A stretch of DNA of 64,000 nt, from assembly GCA_026120185.1 (NCBI GenBank), contig JANUWF010001481.1:2919001-2983000 (forward strand), read 5' to 3'. The notes under the pieces are model-generated. The model worked only from the letters and a program-made list of their open reading frames with translations, was not told the DNA's origin and searched no databases. This DNA is from Voacanga thouarsii (Eukaryota; Streptophyta; Magnoliopsida; Gentianales; Apocynaceae). Positions 33,998-46,132 of the stretch are shown piece by piece. Made by a program: the position numbers and the translations under genes. Each line of letters begins with the position of its first letter. Position 1 is the first letter of the stretch.

Positions 33998-35215
33998 AAA
34001 AGGGTTTATTAGTGGCCTAGAATGAAGCGGAACGTGATTAAGTATGTCTCAACGTGTCTAACCTATCAAAAAGTCAAAGTGGAGCACAAGAAGTCAGCAG
34101 GTTTGTTGCAACTGTTGCCAGTACCTGAATGGAAATAGGAAGAGGTGACCATAAACTTCATCACTGGACTCCCTATGGCAAGGACCCAAAAGGACGCCAT
34201 ATGGGTAGTGGTGGATCGATTGACCAAATCGACGCATTTCATACCAGTGAATATAAGGGATTCAATGAAAAAGTTAGCTCAGACCTATGTGGGGAAAATA
34301 GTCAAACTGCATGGTATACCTTCAAGTATTGTGTCCGACCGAGACCCAAGATTTACATCTCGATTTTAGGACAAGTTCCAAGAATCAATGGGTTCTAGTC
34401 TGAAGTTCAGTATGATGGTGCATCCCCAAACTGATGGACAGTCAGAAAGGGTTATTCAGATATTAGAGGATATGTTGAGAGCCTGTGTATTGGATTTCGG
34501 GGATAAGTGGATCGAATGTGTGCCGTATGTAGAGTTGTTGTACAATAACAGTTATCAATCTTCGATTGGAATGGCTCTATATGAAGCACTGTATGGACAC
34601 AAGTGTTAAGTACCGCTATACTAGAGTTGGTCAGAAGACGGCCATGTAAGCAAGTCGAGAGAAGTTTGTGTTCAGGAAATGTTGGACACGGTTAAGCTAA
34701 TCAGGGAAAGGTTGAAAGCAGCCCAGAGCTGACAAAAGAGCTATGCAGATAATAGGCGGTGAGAGTTAGAATTTCGGGTGGGAGATAGTGTATTCCTAAG
34801 ACCGACACCGAATAGAGGAATTCTGAAGCATCCAAAAGGTGGGAAGCTGAATCCGAGGTATTTGGAACCGTTTTCGATAAAAAAAAAAAAAGAGAATTGG
34901 GCCAGTGGCATATCAATTGGATCTACCAAATGGGTTGGCGCGGATACACGACTTATTTCATATGTCTCAGCTGAAGAACTATAATGTTGATCCTGGACAT
35001 GTTTTGAATGATGAGCCGTTAGTGTTGCAACCCGACCAAAGCAATGTGGAGAAACCCATGAAAATATTGGACCGAAGTGTCAAGACTCTTCGAAACAAGC
35101 AGATTCCGATGGTAAAGGTGTAGTGGGAGCATTATGGCACACGAGATACCACATGGGAAACAGAAGAGTGGGTAAAGCGGAAGTATCCAGATCCGAGATA
35201 GAGGTATGCTTGAAT
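33589..35215 (+). pseudogene. pol: Tekay/del-type integrase and C-terminal tail
   Basis: In order: HHCC-type region (AHKSKYDIHLGE; CLTYQKVKVEHKKSAG), core VTINFITGLP, VDRLTKSTHFIPV, VSDRDPRFTSRF, VHPQTDGQSERVIQ, YNNSYQSSIGMA, then RVGDSVFLRP, GGKLNPRYLEPF, RIHDLFHMSQLKNY and LDRSVKTLRNKQIPMVKV ahead of a WETEEWVKRKYPDPR end. Integrase joins element DNA to the target. The first catalytic Asp of the D,D-35-E triad is Asn (family form is TMDF), while the SDRDP Asp and the SER Glu remain. Several stops and frameshifts. It leads into a polypurine tract and LTR B. Confidence 0.93.
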
Positions 35216-35234
35216 TTTAAGACGAAATTCTCCT

Positions 35235-35247
35235 AAGGAGGGGAAGA
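35235..35247 (+). promoter_or_regulatory. Polypurine tract before the Tekay 3' LTR
   Basis: AAGGAGGGGAAGA lies immediately before the LTR start TGTGAAACCCC; only the last A separates the run from TG. Confidence 0.88.
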
Positions 35248-35499
35248 TGTGAAACCCCACCTAAACCCAACCCTAGAGTAAGGGGGTCGGGATGCATATT
35301 ATATCATTTTTCATGAATATATATGTTTTTGAATGATTTTATGTGCTCTAGAATTATGATTTATAGGTTAAAAGACTTAGTTATGCTTATTGAGTAGGAA
35401 GGGTAAAATGATAATTTTTCTTCACATCAAAATAGGAAGATGGCTTAAGGATTAAATAAAAAGAATATTTGGGTGAGAAAATAAGAACAAGGGTTAATG

Positions 35500-35554
35500 T
35501 GGTTAAGTGATTAGAGCTTTGTGATTTAATCTCTAATGTCTTAAGTTCAAACCC
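35500..35554 (+). promoter_or_regulatory. tRNA-like A-box/B-box pair in LTR B
   Basis: TGGTTAAGTGA (35500-35510) and AGTTCAAACCC (35544-35554), 44 nt start to start. Sequence between the boxes differs from the copy at 5353 while the boxes persist. Confidence 0.55.
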
Positions 35555-37149
35555 ATCACTTAAGTTTTAATGATGATTATCTTAGTTAAGTTTGAATTTT
35601 TGTTTTCTTACATTCCATAAAGATAGGGATGTTGTCCTAGAGGAGACATGAAGAGAATGTCCTAATTCTATCATCATGTCTTAAAAAGAATTCTAGAGGA
35701 ATTCTTGTCCTTTTATTACCTCTAGCTTATCCTAACACCTTCATAAATTAAATTTGTTCAAAATTTATCAAAATTCATTTTTTAATTCCAAAAAATTTAG
35801 TAAGGATTTCTTGGCTTTGAATTTCGAAAATGGATCTTAGAAGTTGGAGGATTGACTGAAAATAGGAGAGGAGTTAGGAAGGGTTCCCAAGAGAAATTAA
35901 TTACCACAGCTGAACCTTCAAGCTCATCTTCATAGTGATCATGTTCTTCATGAAAGAAACCTGGAAATTTTCCAGATTCGTGAGCAGCCTAACCTTCAAA
36001 AAACACAGCCAGCTTTCTTACTCATTTGCTGCTAGAAAAATGACCAATTTATTTAGCTTGAAGATTGAAATTCCTGTGCAAAATCGGATTGCACAAAATT
36101 GCACAAACTAGGGGAAAAAATTCTAGGCAATTTCGCTAATCTACAACCAGAAAATGAAGCTATTTTCTTCTACCTTCAAGCTAGCAAAACTCCTCTGCTT
36201 GTCCTCCATAAAGAAGGATGGAAACCAACCTTAAGATACCCTCAAACACCTCTCAAAAACCTTTGTAAATCGGGTTGGAATATTACAAGAAAAACTGCAC
36301 AGAAAATTGCAGCAACCATTGGAACCTTGAACACCATGAAACCAGAAAATTTACAGCTTTGTTCCCTTAAGCCTTGGCCGAAAAACCACCCTCAAACCCC
36401 TATAAAATGACCCTTGTTCACTCATGAACTGAACACCATTAACCTCTCCACTTACTTGGAACACTTGGACTCCATAACCACACCTCAAATATCTCCTAAG
36501 ATCACTCGATTCAAACTACATTTGAACTTCAAAAATTTTCAGCATTTTGCTCCATGAAAACACTCTTGTACTAAGCTTCACAACCAGAAATTTCTCTGCC
36601 ATTAAGCTCTAAATTTTAGCCAGCCTTAAAGCTCCATCAATCTTCATTCATTTCAGTAAAGCAAAACCAGTCCAGCCGGCTCTATTGCAGCTCCAAGAAA
36701 CCTCCATCAATCAAACATCATTACCATATCCTATACCTCAAACCACTTCTCAATTTCCTCTATTTGAATTTCAAACAATCAGATTTTTCTCTTCCTCTCT
36801 AAGCTAACAGAAACTCCTAAACTCCCTAAACCAGTATGCCAGCATTCCTAGATTTCGTGCGGCATTTTCCCCTCAAACTCTCTCAATTTTCACCTAGAAC
36901 ACACACTACCTTTCTTCAAGCCAAAACCCACTCTAAACACCTCCAATTCCCCTCAAATACTCTAGATTACTCCAACATACTCCCTATAGTTCATTTCTGG
37001 AATTTATAACACCAAATCTCAAAAACAAGAAAGTGCTTTCGGATCAAAAACCAGTTTTTTCTTGAAGGTCTCAAGAATATCATCAAGGAAACCAAGAACA
37101 ACTCCTCTGTTCATCTTCTTCCATTCAACCTTCAATGTATCTTACTAAT

Positions 37150-37150
<1 letters not shown>

Positions 37151-37220
<70 letters not shown>
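37151..37220 (+). repeat. (CT)35 microsatellite
   Basis: 70 bp of perfect CT in LTR B, longer than the equivalent tract at 7060-7088. Confidence 0.95.
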
Positions 37221-37225
<5 letters not shown>

Positions 37226-37925
37226 TCGGCTGAAATGGTTGATTAGCAACCATGGCTATTTTTCTTCCTCTTGGACAATTCAAGACTCTTAATCGCGTGG
37301 ACCTTCTTAAATATTCATCGAAGTAATCGTCAAACAAGTATTTCTCCTTAATCCTTCCTTTTAATTTTGAACTCATGTCTCTTGGATATTGATAGGAAGA
37401 ATAGAATATGAATGGGGAATTGAGTATATGCATATGAATGAAGGGATTGAGATTAGGACATGAGAATGATTGTTCATGTTTAAGCTATATGGATTTTCTT
37501 GAGAACCAATGTATGTTCATCCTATCTTAGGAGAATTATGGATGTTTAAAGAATGCTAGATGTTATGACACCTTTGGTGAATAGGATTTTTATGTTCTTA
37601 TCTCCATTGCAGCCATGATTATGATTATGTCCAGTAGAGATTTGGTCATGTGATAGTATGTGCTGATTTAAGCCTATGTTCATGAATGGATTAGTTTATT
37701 GTTTGATATTGGAGAATGTGTTCATGATTCTTGTTTAGCAACACGAAAACCATAAGTATGTTCTTGTTGATCCAAGGTTATTTTAATTAACAAATTTTAT
37801 GACCTCAACTAAAATTATTACTATATTTTCTCTAAAGGTTTTGAAATGCCTAGGCAAGTTTTGGAAATGAAAAATTAAATGAAATATTGATATTTTATTA
37901 GTCAAATAAATGATATCTTTTATTA

Positions 37926-37931
<6 letters not shown>

Positions 37932-37968
<37 letters not shown>
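37932..37968 (+). repeat. (AC)n microsatellite
   Basis: An uninterrupted AC run in a very AT-rich part of LTR B; absent from the LTR at 5100. Confidence 0.93.
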
Positions 37969-37970
<2 letters not shown>

Positions 37971-39315
37971 AGTAAATAAAATCTTTTATACAAATAATAA
38001 TAATCAATAAAATATTGATGACCTTGTAGACCATAGTTCAAACTTTTACTTATAATAATAAATATTATTTATATTAAAATTTATTTGTTATCTATTAATA
38101 AAAAATTTAATATAATTCATTTATTATTAATTTTATTTATTACTAATTATTTATTATCTATTAAATATTAATTAATTTATTTATGTATAATAATACTATT
38201 AAAAAATTACAATTTATTAATATTATTTAGGACTTAGTGTTATTCAATATTGAAACCCTGGTTTAATTATTAATAATAATACTCAAGATTTATTATTTGA
38301 ACCTATAACTTATTAGTAATTATTTTACAACCCCTAGTTATTTTAACTTATCAAGCTAGATTTATTTTATAAAATTCTTTATCATCTAGCTTTAAAGCTT
38401 AGGACATTAAGGTCATGATTGAAATTAGTTGAACTAGGAATTATTTATGTAAGCGAGTATAGCTCGAGTATAACCCTATGCCTTGTGTTTACCCCAGGTG
38501 GGGTTAGATCAGCCTTGGAGGATTTTTTAATTCAAGCAAGCAAAGGATCAAGTAAGCTCCTACATGGAATTATTTGAAGACCAACACTTATTGTGGCAAG
38601 CCAAATGCGATATGTATGGACATTCATTTTGTAAAGGCAATTAAGGATTGTTTTTTTTTTTTTCCTTTTTATTTCAGTCAAGCAAATTATTTGAAAAATT
38701 AAAGAAAAAGTTTTACACAAAATGCTAAACTCTTTCTAAACCCAACTTTGACAAGAATTTTAGAAACCCTTAATTGTTATTTCCAAGTAAATTAGTGTAT
38801 AATCAATTTTCTCCCAAGTAGGACAATCAACGTTGAGTACTCAATAAGCTAGACTACTAGAACTAGTTTTTGAAGAGTTAGGGTAAGTCTCTCAGTAAGT
38901 GGCCACCTCTGAGGGGTGAGTCCTTCTCGGATAAAATGCCAGTCTAGTAGGTCATTCCGGTCCGAGCTAACATGTTTAGTCATGTGGACTGTGTTTTCGG
39001 AGTGGATAACCGGTAAGTTTGGGTGTAGAGATAGAGGAGTATCTCACCCGGTAGGCCGTACACCTACCTTTTGTCAGCATGCTCAACGTGTGGCATTCTA
39101 ACCGTTATATGGTCATGGGGCCCAACGTGTGGTAACCCATGGCTTCTTCTTTGAGTGGTTGTATTTATTGCACACATGTATGATTTGAAAAGTAAAACAC
39201 CACTCTTTATTTTTGAAATTTATTTAATGCTTGCCAGCACTTTCTCTTATGAAATCTTTACAACTTGCATACATGAACTGTTTTCTTGAAACACTCAAAG
39301 CACACACGGGCTTAC

Positions 39316-39331
39316 TGAGATTTTTATCTCA
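39316..39331 (+). other. Conserved LTR 3'-region hairpin (family B)
   Basis: TGAGAT-TTTT-ATCTCA, a 6-bp stem preceded by CGGGCTTAC, about 290 nt before the LTR end. Confidence 0.65.
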
Positions 39332-39615
39332 TCACCCTTTATACCATGTTTTCAGGTTGATCCTGCTGTGGAGGACAATAGCTAAATTTGTTACCTATGC
39401 TTTGAAGACTTTATGTTAATTTCCTTATGTGTTGTTTTGAGAGATTGTAGCAAACAATTTATTTTGGATTTGTTCATGTATTTTTGGGTTGTAATAAGTT
39501 TAATTTAAAAGTATTGCTTTTATTTTCTTTTATGTGACCTAGTTATAAAGACCCCTAGTCCTACGGATAGGCTGACATCCCCGTCCTTGTTGGGCCTAGG
39601 TAGTAGGGTGTTACA

Positions 39616-40038
39616 CAAATAGTTTGATTCGGTGAGCTTATTTATTTCCAAGATGCTATGTAAGTTTAGGTTTATCGACATGATGCAAGTGACCTAGATG
39701 TAATGATATAGTAATTAGAACATGTATATGCTCATGATATGCAAGTAATTAGGTCTTTAATTAAATGCATTTTTATTACACTAATTTACTCAAATCAATA
39801 GTCCTAACTATTGACTCGGGAAAGCCCGTTAGAAGCTTTTCTGGTGGACCAATCTTCAAATTCCTTAAGAATGACCTTGGGTTAGCCTAACAAGCCACTC
39901 TTAAGTTCAGTGGTAGGTATCCAATACCAATTACATCAAATCTAACTACTGTATCATTGGGTGATTAATATCTTTTAATCATTAAAGTATTTAATACTTT
40001 CCCAACCTTGCTTCTAATATTCTTTATACTTGGGTTAG
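39616..40038. other. Unassigned sequence left of solo LTR D3
   Basis: No coding frame and no match to the LTR families in this window. It continues at 41587 across D3. It could be older host or repeat DNA, and it is one of the few stretches I cannot attribute to a retrotransposon. Confidence 0.5.
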
Positions 40039-41586
40039 TGATGAGTATTTATTTGGGTATAAAAATAAGAACATTCCCAATCAATATTAAATTAAAATGT
40101 TAACCCCAAATTACACATATGAGCAAGCGTACTCATCATTAAGCACATAGGGTTCAAACAAGTGTCAATCCTCCAGGAACAAGTATGCATTAATCACTTT
40201 TCTTTCATTGTTTAACCGACTGAATAAAGTGAAAAACAAATAAAAAGGAAAAGAAAATAAATAAATAAAATAAAATAAAAGAATATATATACATGTCAAT
40301 GATGGAGAATTATGTAACTCAAACAATTATTTTGACTAACATGATTTTAAATGACTTAATCATTATCATAATTAACTATTCTCTTATCATCATGAAGGAT
40401 TAAGATAGATTTATTCCTTTTTCAATCCATGAAATCACTAGCTTCCAGATAAATCAGAATCACTTGGTCTTATCTCAACTAGCTCACCTAAAAGATGGAT
40501 TAAACAAAATCCTTAACTAAATTCCCTTGGTCTTGGCAAATTTAAAATATGAAATTAACCAATGAATCCTTGGTCTCAGCAAACATCAATTAACCTTTAA
40601 TTAACTAGTCCTTATCAATTAACCCCTCTGGTCTTGGCTAGTTAACAGACAACAAATACAAAATTAAAAATTTGCAACCACCATCAACCCCTTTGGTCTC
40701 AGTGAGTTAATGGAAAGAACCAACCAATTAATATCGTAATAAGCTCAAGTAATTAAATACCAAGAAGAACAATCAATTAATCAAAAGATCAAGTACTCTA
40801 AAAATCATGAATACCTAAAACAATGTCAAATTACAATAAAACAATTAAAACATCATTGTTCAAGAAAAAGAAAAGAAAGCAAAAGAAAGCACTCATAGAC
40901 AAGCCTCATTCTTCTTTCTTTGCAAACCTTCTTGTACAATCTTCCTTGATTTGGAGAATTTCTCCTTTGATTTGAGTGATTTTCTATGATGATTTATGAA
41001 TTCCCTCCCTTTCTCTTTTGTTTTCCATCTATTTATAGGCTTAGGAAGTACCTAAACTCATTGATGCAAGGTTCTTAGCCGAGTAGAAGTAGGAAGATAC
41101 TAAAATTCTGCAAATGATCAAAAATCGGGTAGAAAAATTAAGATTCCGTCTTATCCTCAAGGCACCGCCGGCACCACCTTGGCTGTTGGAGCCGGTGCCG
41201 GTTGTGTTCTATTTCTTCAATCATTCGCCGATATTTTCTTAATTTCAGCACAATGTTGTCCAGAGTACAGCTGGCGCCGCCTTGGCTACTAGAGTCAGCG
41301 CTGGTTCGGTTCTGTTCTGGTCCTATTTCAATAATTTTCTATTGTCTCAAAGTGCGTGCCAACAACACATGGCCAGTGCCGGTTCCTCTGCCCTGGCCGA
41401 CACCACATCTATTCTGTTTTGTGTTGTTTTTGCTTTGTTTTACCCCTAAAATTTGAAATAATGAACAAAATACCTTTCCAAGGGTAAAATCTCAAATATA
41501 AAGGAATATGGCTAGTTATTAAACAGAATGTATCACAAAAGAGCTTCAAATAACTAGAAAAAATATGACTAATTTTGGCCCTATCA
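40039..41586 (-). mobile_element. Solo LTR D3 (Athila-like)
   Basis: 1548 bp, minus strand, TGATAGGGCC... to ...AAATACTCATCA. Perfect duplication GTTAG at 40034-40038 and 41587-41591. GC-rich U3 boxes at about 41160-41405, TATA-like CTATTTATAGG (plus-strand view) near 41029, and an AAATA/AAAAT-rich tract near 40258-40280. No internal region. Confidence 0.95.
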
Positions 41587-41865
41587 GTTAGCCCAATCGG
41601 GATAAAGAAATTGGTTAAACCCAACCCATTAATCAGGAATTAAATTCCATAACTTGAACATACTCAATGTCAAATAGGCTTGGGTATGCCCAACAACCTA
41701 GTTTTGAAAAAGAGCTCTCGTTCTTACTGAATTAATAGAAGGCATTAGATTTAATATTATTTAAGGGATTTATTCCTTTTAGTTTTCTCATCATTTGGCA
41801 TGTATACAATTTATCAATAAGCAGTAAAAATTGATAAAAATGGTAATAAACAATTAAATGGCATG
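41587..41865. other. Unassigned sequence right of solo LTR D3
   Basis: Continuation of the unassigned DNA at 39616. Nothing recognisable as coding or as an LTR. Ends where LTR A begins. Confidence 0.5.
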
Positions 41866-43120
41866 TGTAACACCCCACCTTTTACTTTCAATTGGCTACT
41901 ATTTGTAATAGGTTGATAATTCATATCAATGGCCAGCACAAAAGATGATCGGTATAATGAGACGAATATTATGGTATAATAATATCTTGTCGGGATCTGG
42001 ATGTAATTATTAGATTTGTTCTACCCATACCTTAAATTTTTGGAAAGCTATTATTATTAACAAAATAAAAATTGTAGGGTAACTTGAAAAGAGAAATTGA
42101 TCAGTGCGATAAAACGCACGTTTTGGAGTGAATTATGCTACCTAGGGTATCGGGGACATTTTCGTCATTTTGACTGCGCCCCGTGACTTTGATTGCAAAT
42201 TTGATTGAGTAGAGAAGGAATTGAAGAATTTAAGTGTTACCAATGAATTTAATGGAATTTTTGGAGTTGATTGGTAAAATAAAATATTTTTCCGTTATGG
42301 ACCCGATTTTGGTCATTTCTAAAGGACATAGGAAAATGCAGTTGAAAATGGGACGTGTGGCTTCTTGTGAATTAGAATTCTGGATTTCTTGAAATGACTT
42401 CCGTTAGGAATCAGGTATTTGGAAAATGATCCAAATGTCCTTATAGGAATGTTTATGAAAACTTTTGAAATCGGGCATACAGTAAATAACCAAAATATCC
42501 TTATTGGAACTTTTGTGAATACTTTTCAAATTGGGTAAGGGTAAAATGACCTGAATACCCTCGAAAATTTTTTTGGAATCGAGTATAGATAAAATGACCT
42601 GAATACCCTTGGAAATGACTTTTGTAATCGAGTACAAGGAAAACGTCCCGGATACTCTTTGAAACATGTTTTGATGTGTGAATAGAACTCTTTATCTTGT
42701 TTCAACACGATTTTGGAAAATGATCTCTCGTTATGAGATCGACTTTTGAAAAACAATCTTTTGCTCCCTAAAATTATTTTATTAGCCTGATGTGCCATGG
42801 AATGAATTGATTGGCTCTGCAGAGCTTATGTGAATAATGATCTGACTTACAAGTCAATGGAATCAAATTCTAGAAAGTGTTATTTTGCCCCAAAAATATT
42901 TTGATTTTGAAAATCCTGAGGAATTAGATAACCCTCTGGCCTAATCAGTCAAACAGGTTGGTATTGTTAATGTTGAGTACTTAGCAAGGACTTTGATCTT
43001 TGTACTAGCTCATGTTAGAGGTAGACAACCCCAAGTAACCTAGCTAGTTCTGGGGATTGTCTTACTCCAAATAGGGCGATAGGACATTGAGATGAGTCAT
43101 CCTGGCTAGCCATTTAGTGG
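41866..43120 (+). mobile_element. LTR family A fragment (second copy), internally deleted
   Basis: Starts TGTAACACCCCACC and matches 3774-4275, then jumps to sequence matching 10420-11015. The middle of the LTR is therefore missing. TTGAGTACTTAG (42973-42984) is a mutated form of the palindromic box. Cut near 43120 by copia leader sequence. Minus-strand frames at 42404-42798 are not genes. Confidence 0.82.
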
Positions 43121-43642
43121 CTCAGAGACTCTTCTCCAAACTGCTTGATAGTTCAGCCTAGCTTCTAGCGGCTTTGGAAACTAATTTCGAAGCCGCTGAG
43201 CGGCTGCGAACCTAGCCGCTAGGATCTGTTCATCTTTTTCCTAGATTCTGCAAAATTTTTCATGTAACGCAAAGTGATTTTCAGACTGTTCAAAACAATT
43301 TTGATATCAGGCATTGTTAATCAATATTAACCACCAACTGTAATCTATATTATAATTTAAAAAAAATTCTAGATTGTTGAATCAAAAGCTTAATTGCATG
43401 AAGAACATGAAGTCATTTACAGAACCATTCTACAATATTCATGACGTAGAAAAGCCATACCCACACAAAAACAATTTCCCAAACGATTTTCAATGACCCA
43501 GACTCTTCAAACCAGAAAACCTAGACACGTCATACAAAGCAGTAGACAAACAGTAGCCATGATCATACAGTTACATGACCAAAAATGATTTCAAAGCAAT
43601 TAAAGATCTATTAAAAAACAAACACGAAGTCTTTGATACCAC
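43121..43642 (-). mobile_element. Copia leader with primer-binding site, minus strand
   Basis: Minus strand TGGTATCAAAGAC (43641-43629) is a slightly changed initiator-tRNA-Met PBS directly after LTR C4. The following 0.5 kb is untranslated leader. It includes AGCGGCT/AGCCGCT words (about 43167-43223), repeated as inverted copies. Gag and pol are lost at the junction with LTR A. Confidence 0.75.
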
Positions 43643-45324
43643 AATTAGATTTCATCATGCTTATCAAATAAGAACGCAGTGGAAATAACCATGAAATCCA
43701 CACACAGGGATCACGTGTTTGTAATTAAAACGGGAATAGAGGAAGGAAATGGAGATTACCTTCTGTAGCAGAAAAAACAAAATTTTCTCGAGGATAGAAT
43801 TTGATCAGCAACCCAGGAACAAATTCCCTCTATTTTGATCGTCCAATCGCACCATTACAATATAAGAGTTGGATTGTTTTTAGCAGTAATCTACACAAGG
43901 TTAAATTGCTCACAAAACACGCTCAAAACTGTGCTAGTAGAAGAGAAGCGGCTACGTATTAATTGGAAAAGAATAGGGATGAAGAAGAAACGGTTTCTCA
44001 GAATCCTCACGATAAAAGGGAACAGTTCCTATTTTTATAGTTTTTAGGATTTGTGTTAATTACAATTAAGTCCTTCAATATCCAACATCTACAATTGGGC
44101 CCTTGAAGTTTATATAATTGCAACCAAGTCCCATGAATTATAACAAACTTATAATTCACCTATAAATATATTTTATTCTCTCAATTAATCCCAAAATATT
44201 ATCAAATAATATATATTGAGCATTCAAACCTTTATAGTGTGTGACCCATTAGGTTTCCTGGTCTTATTGGTAGTTTAATATGAATTAATTCTAACAGCTT
44301 TAGAATTAATAATCCTAAATAAAATATAGAATTAATTTATTAATTTTCTAATTAAAAATTCATATTTAGCAAATCAAGAGTGACATCTAGCAATGAGTCT
44401 TGACCACCCAAAAGTCCAGAAAGTCAAGTGGCTTGACATGAACCTTTCAATAGCAAATAACCAGTGCAATAAACTCATTTCACCATGCTATATCTCATTC
44501 AATCTAGAGTATAGAATTAGTGCTAACTCCCTCTAGAATATTATTAATTCTAGCCCGAATATTTTAGTACTGATTCAAAAAATTCATTACTCGATATGTG
44601 TATTAATTTGGAACTATTTCCAACACATGGTCACCTTGGCCAAGGACTTAGTGAGTAATGATTTCTATAAGTGGCCTTGAGATATACTCTCCTACTATTA
44701 GGAGTGGTGAATCCTTTATTGACTCTCTCAACTACTTTCGTTTACTTTACATTGTACCCAATATCCATCTCATAGGCGGTCCTTGTAAAACTCCAAAATT
44801 TTGAATCAAAGTATAACACTTGATAAACAAAGTACCTTGGAGATCTCAAGTATAAGGATATTTGCACACTTGCTATAATGAGATTCTATCACTGACACTC
44901 AATAGCTATCCAAGTGATTATCTCTATCACTGACACTTGCTAGGTCATCCAATGAACTTGTTTATATAACAAGCACCCACATATTAATCCTAAGCATTAC
45001 AATACTCATGGTTATGAAAACCACCGCTTGATCCAATCAAGGGATATAACATATGCTAGTCTTGGCATATTAATAATGTCATATCTTATAAATACTATGA
45101 CTAAGAATTATTTAAGCACAAACACTACATAGTGTAGTAGGAATCTCACATCATGATCTCTATCATGATTTCCTTAACACTGTATTGTACTAAGGACTTT
45201 ATCAAACAGTTTATACGCATAGTAGGATATAACAATCAAACTAAAAGATAAAGAATTCCTCTTTTATTAATTATTATGTAATATACATGGTACAAGTAAT
45301 TGCCTCTAAGGCACAACACTAACA
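43643..45324 (-). mobile_element. Copia 5' LTR C4 with PBS, minus strand
   Basis: 1682 bp, aligned to C2 (31629-33305). Its right flank is TATGTATATCTCTCAAATC, the same as that of C2. A PBS lies on its left, so this was a full element now lacking its body and left LTR. The terminal CA of the LTR (43643-43644, plus-strand view TG) has mutated. Confidence 0.9.
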
Positions 45325-45900
45325 TATGTATATCTCTCAAATCCTTGTGTTTTCTTCTACTTTTATTGGCTTTTTGGATGCTAAATTCGTAGCTTAAGAA
45401 GCCTTGGCCGAGTAGGATTCAAAAAATTCCAAAATTATTGGAAAATTTCTAATTTTGTCCAAAGAATATGCGTCTTTCAGAGCCTACCTAGTACTGGGTA
45501 CCTTCGACCCACCTGGCTCCAGGTACACACTATTCTTCTTCTAGAGTTTTGCTCTATATTTTATCTGTTCTCATTAGCAGACAGAATGGACCCAGCACAA
45601 GGTACACTTGCCAGACCTAGTGCCAGGTCTGTTCTGGTTTTCCCCTGAACGTTGACTCAATTTCTACTGCTTGACTAGAATGGACCCAGTGCCAGGTCTA
45701 TTAGTTGGGCCTGGTGCTAGGTACATTATAGAATTGTTCATTTTCTGCTCGATTTTAACTTAAATCTGCAGCAATTTGCCAAAAATACTTTTCACAAGCA
45801 AAATGTCAAATAGGAAGAAATATTCCTAGTTATTACAACAAATGTATCACAAAACAATCTCAAATAACTGAGAAAATAATGACAATTTTAGCCCTTATCA
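45325..45900 (-). mobile_element. LTR D4 (Athila-like), right half
   Basis: Homologous to 33306-33588 and continues to the true LTR start (minus strand TGATAAGGGC at 45900). Contains GGTGCCAGG/GGCTCCAGG boxes in U3 (45490-45730). The next bases, GACGG, are contiguous in the uninterrupted E copy at 24351, so they are a candidate duplication. The left half is missing. Confidence 0.85.
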
Positions 45901-46132
45901 GACGGCTCTACTACAAATATTGTCACCCCGAGAAGAAAGAGACATCCATCATAAGGTGACCACTAGTCGAAAAATATTCTCAAATCTACATAAGCTAGTA
46001 TGAGAAAAAAACACCTCTTGAGTATTCAAGGATCACAAACATTAGCACGAGATCAACACAATGTCTCAATATAGCTCAATACTTCTCCAAATCCAAGCAC
46101 TTTTTTTGAAATATTTACTTTCCCAAAAATAC
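45901..46132 (-). mobile_element. LTR family E (copy E3), part 1
   Basis: GACGGCTCTACTAC and the following sequence match 24351 onward and 54840-55030. Interrupted at 46132 by D5. Confidence 0.75.

Larger units (their letters stand above)
35248..39615 (+). mobile_element. 3' LTR of the Tekay element (family B), 4.37 kb
   Basis: TGTGAAACCCCACC... to ...GGGTGTTACA. Same layout as 5100-9372: tRNA-like module about 250 bp in, a long pyrimidine microsatellite mid-LTR, palindrome TTGAGTACTCAA (38833-38844), hairpin (39316-39331), TTATAAAGACCC block, terminus. No gene seen in 4.4 kb. Frames at 36099-36410 and 37125-37433 are LTR or microsatellite translations. Confidence 0.92.

Noticed and set aside
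43835..44047. Plus-strand frame of 70 codons
   Set aside because: Antisense to copia LTR C4; no recognisable domain.
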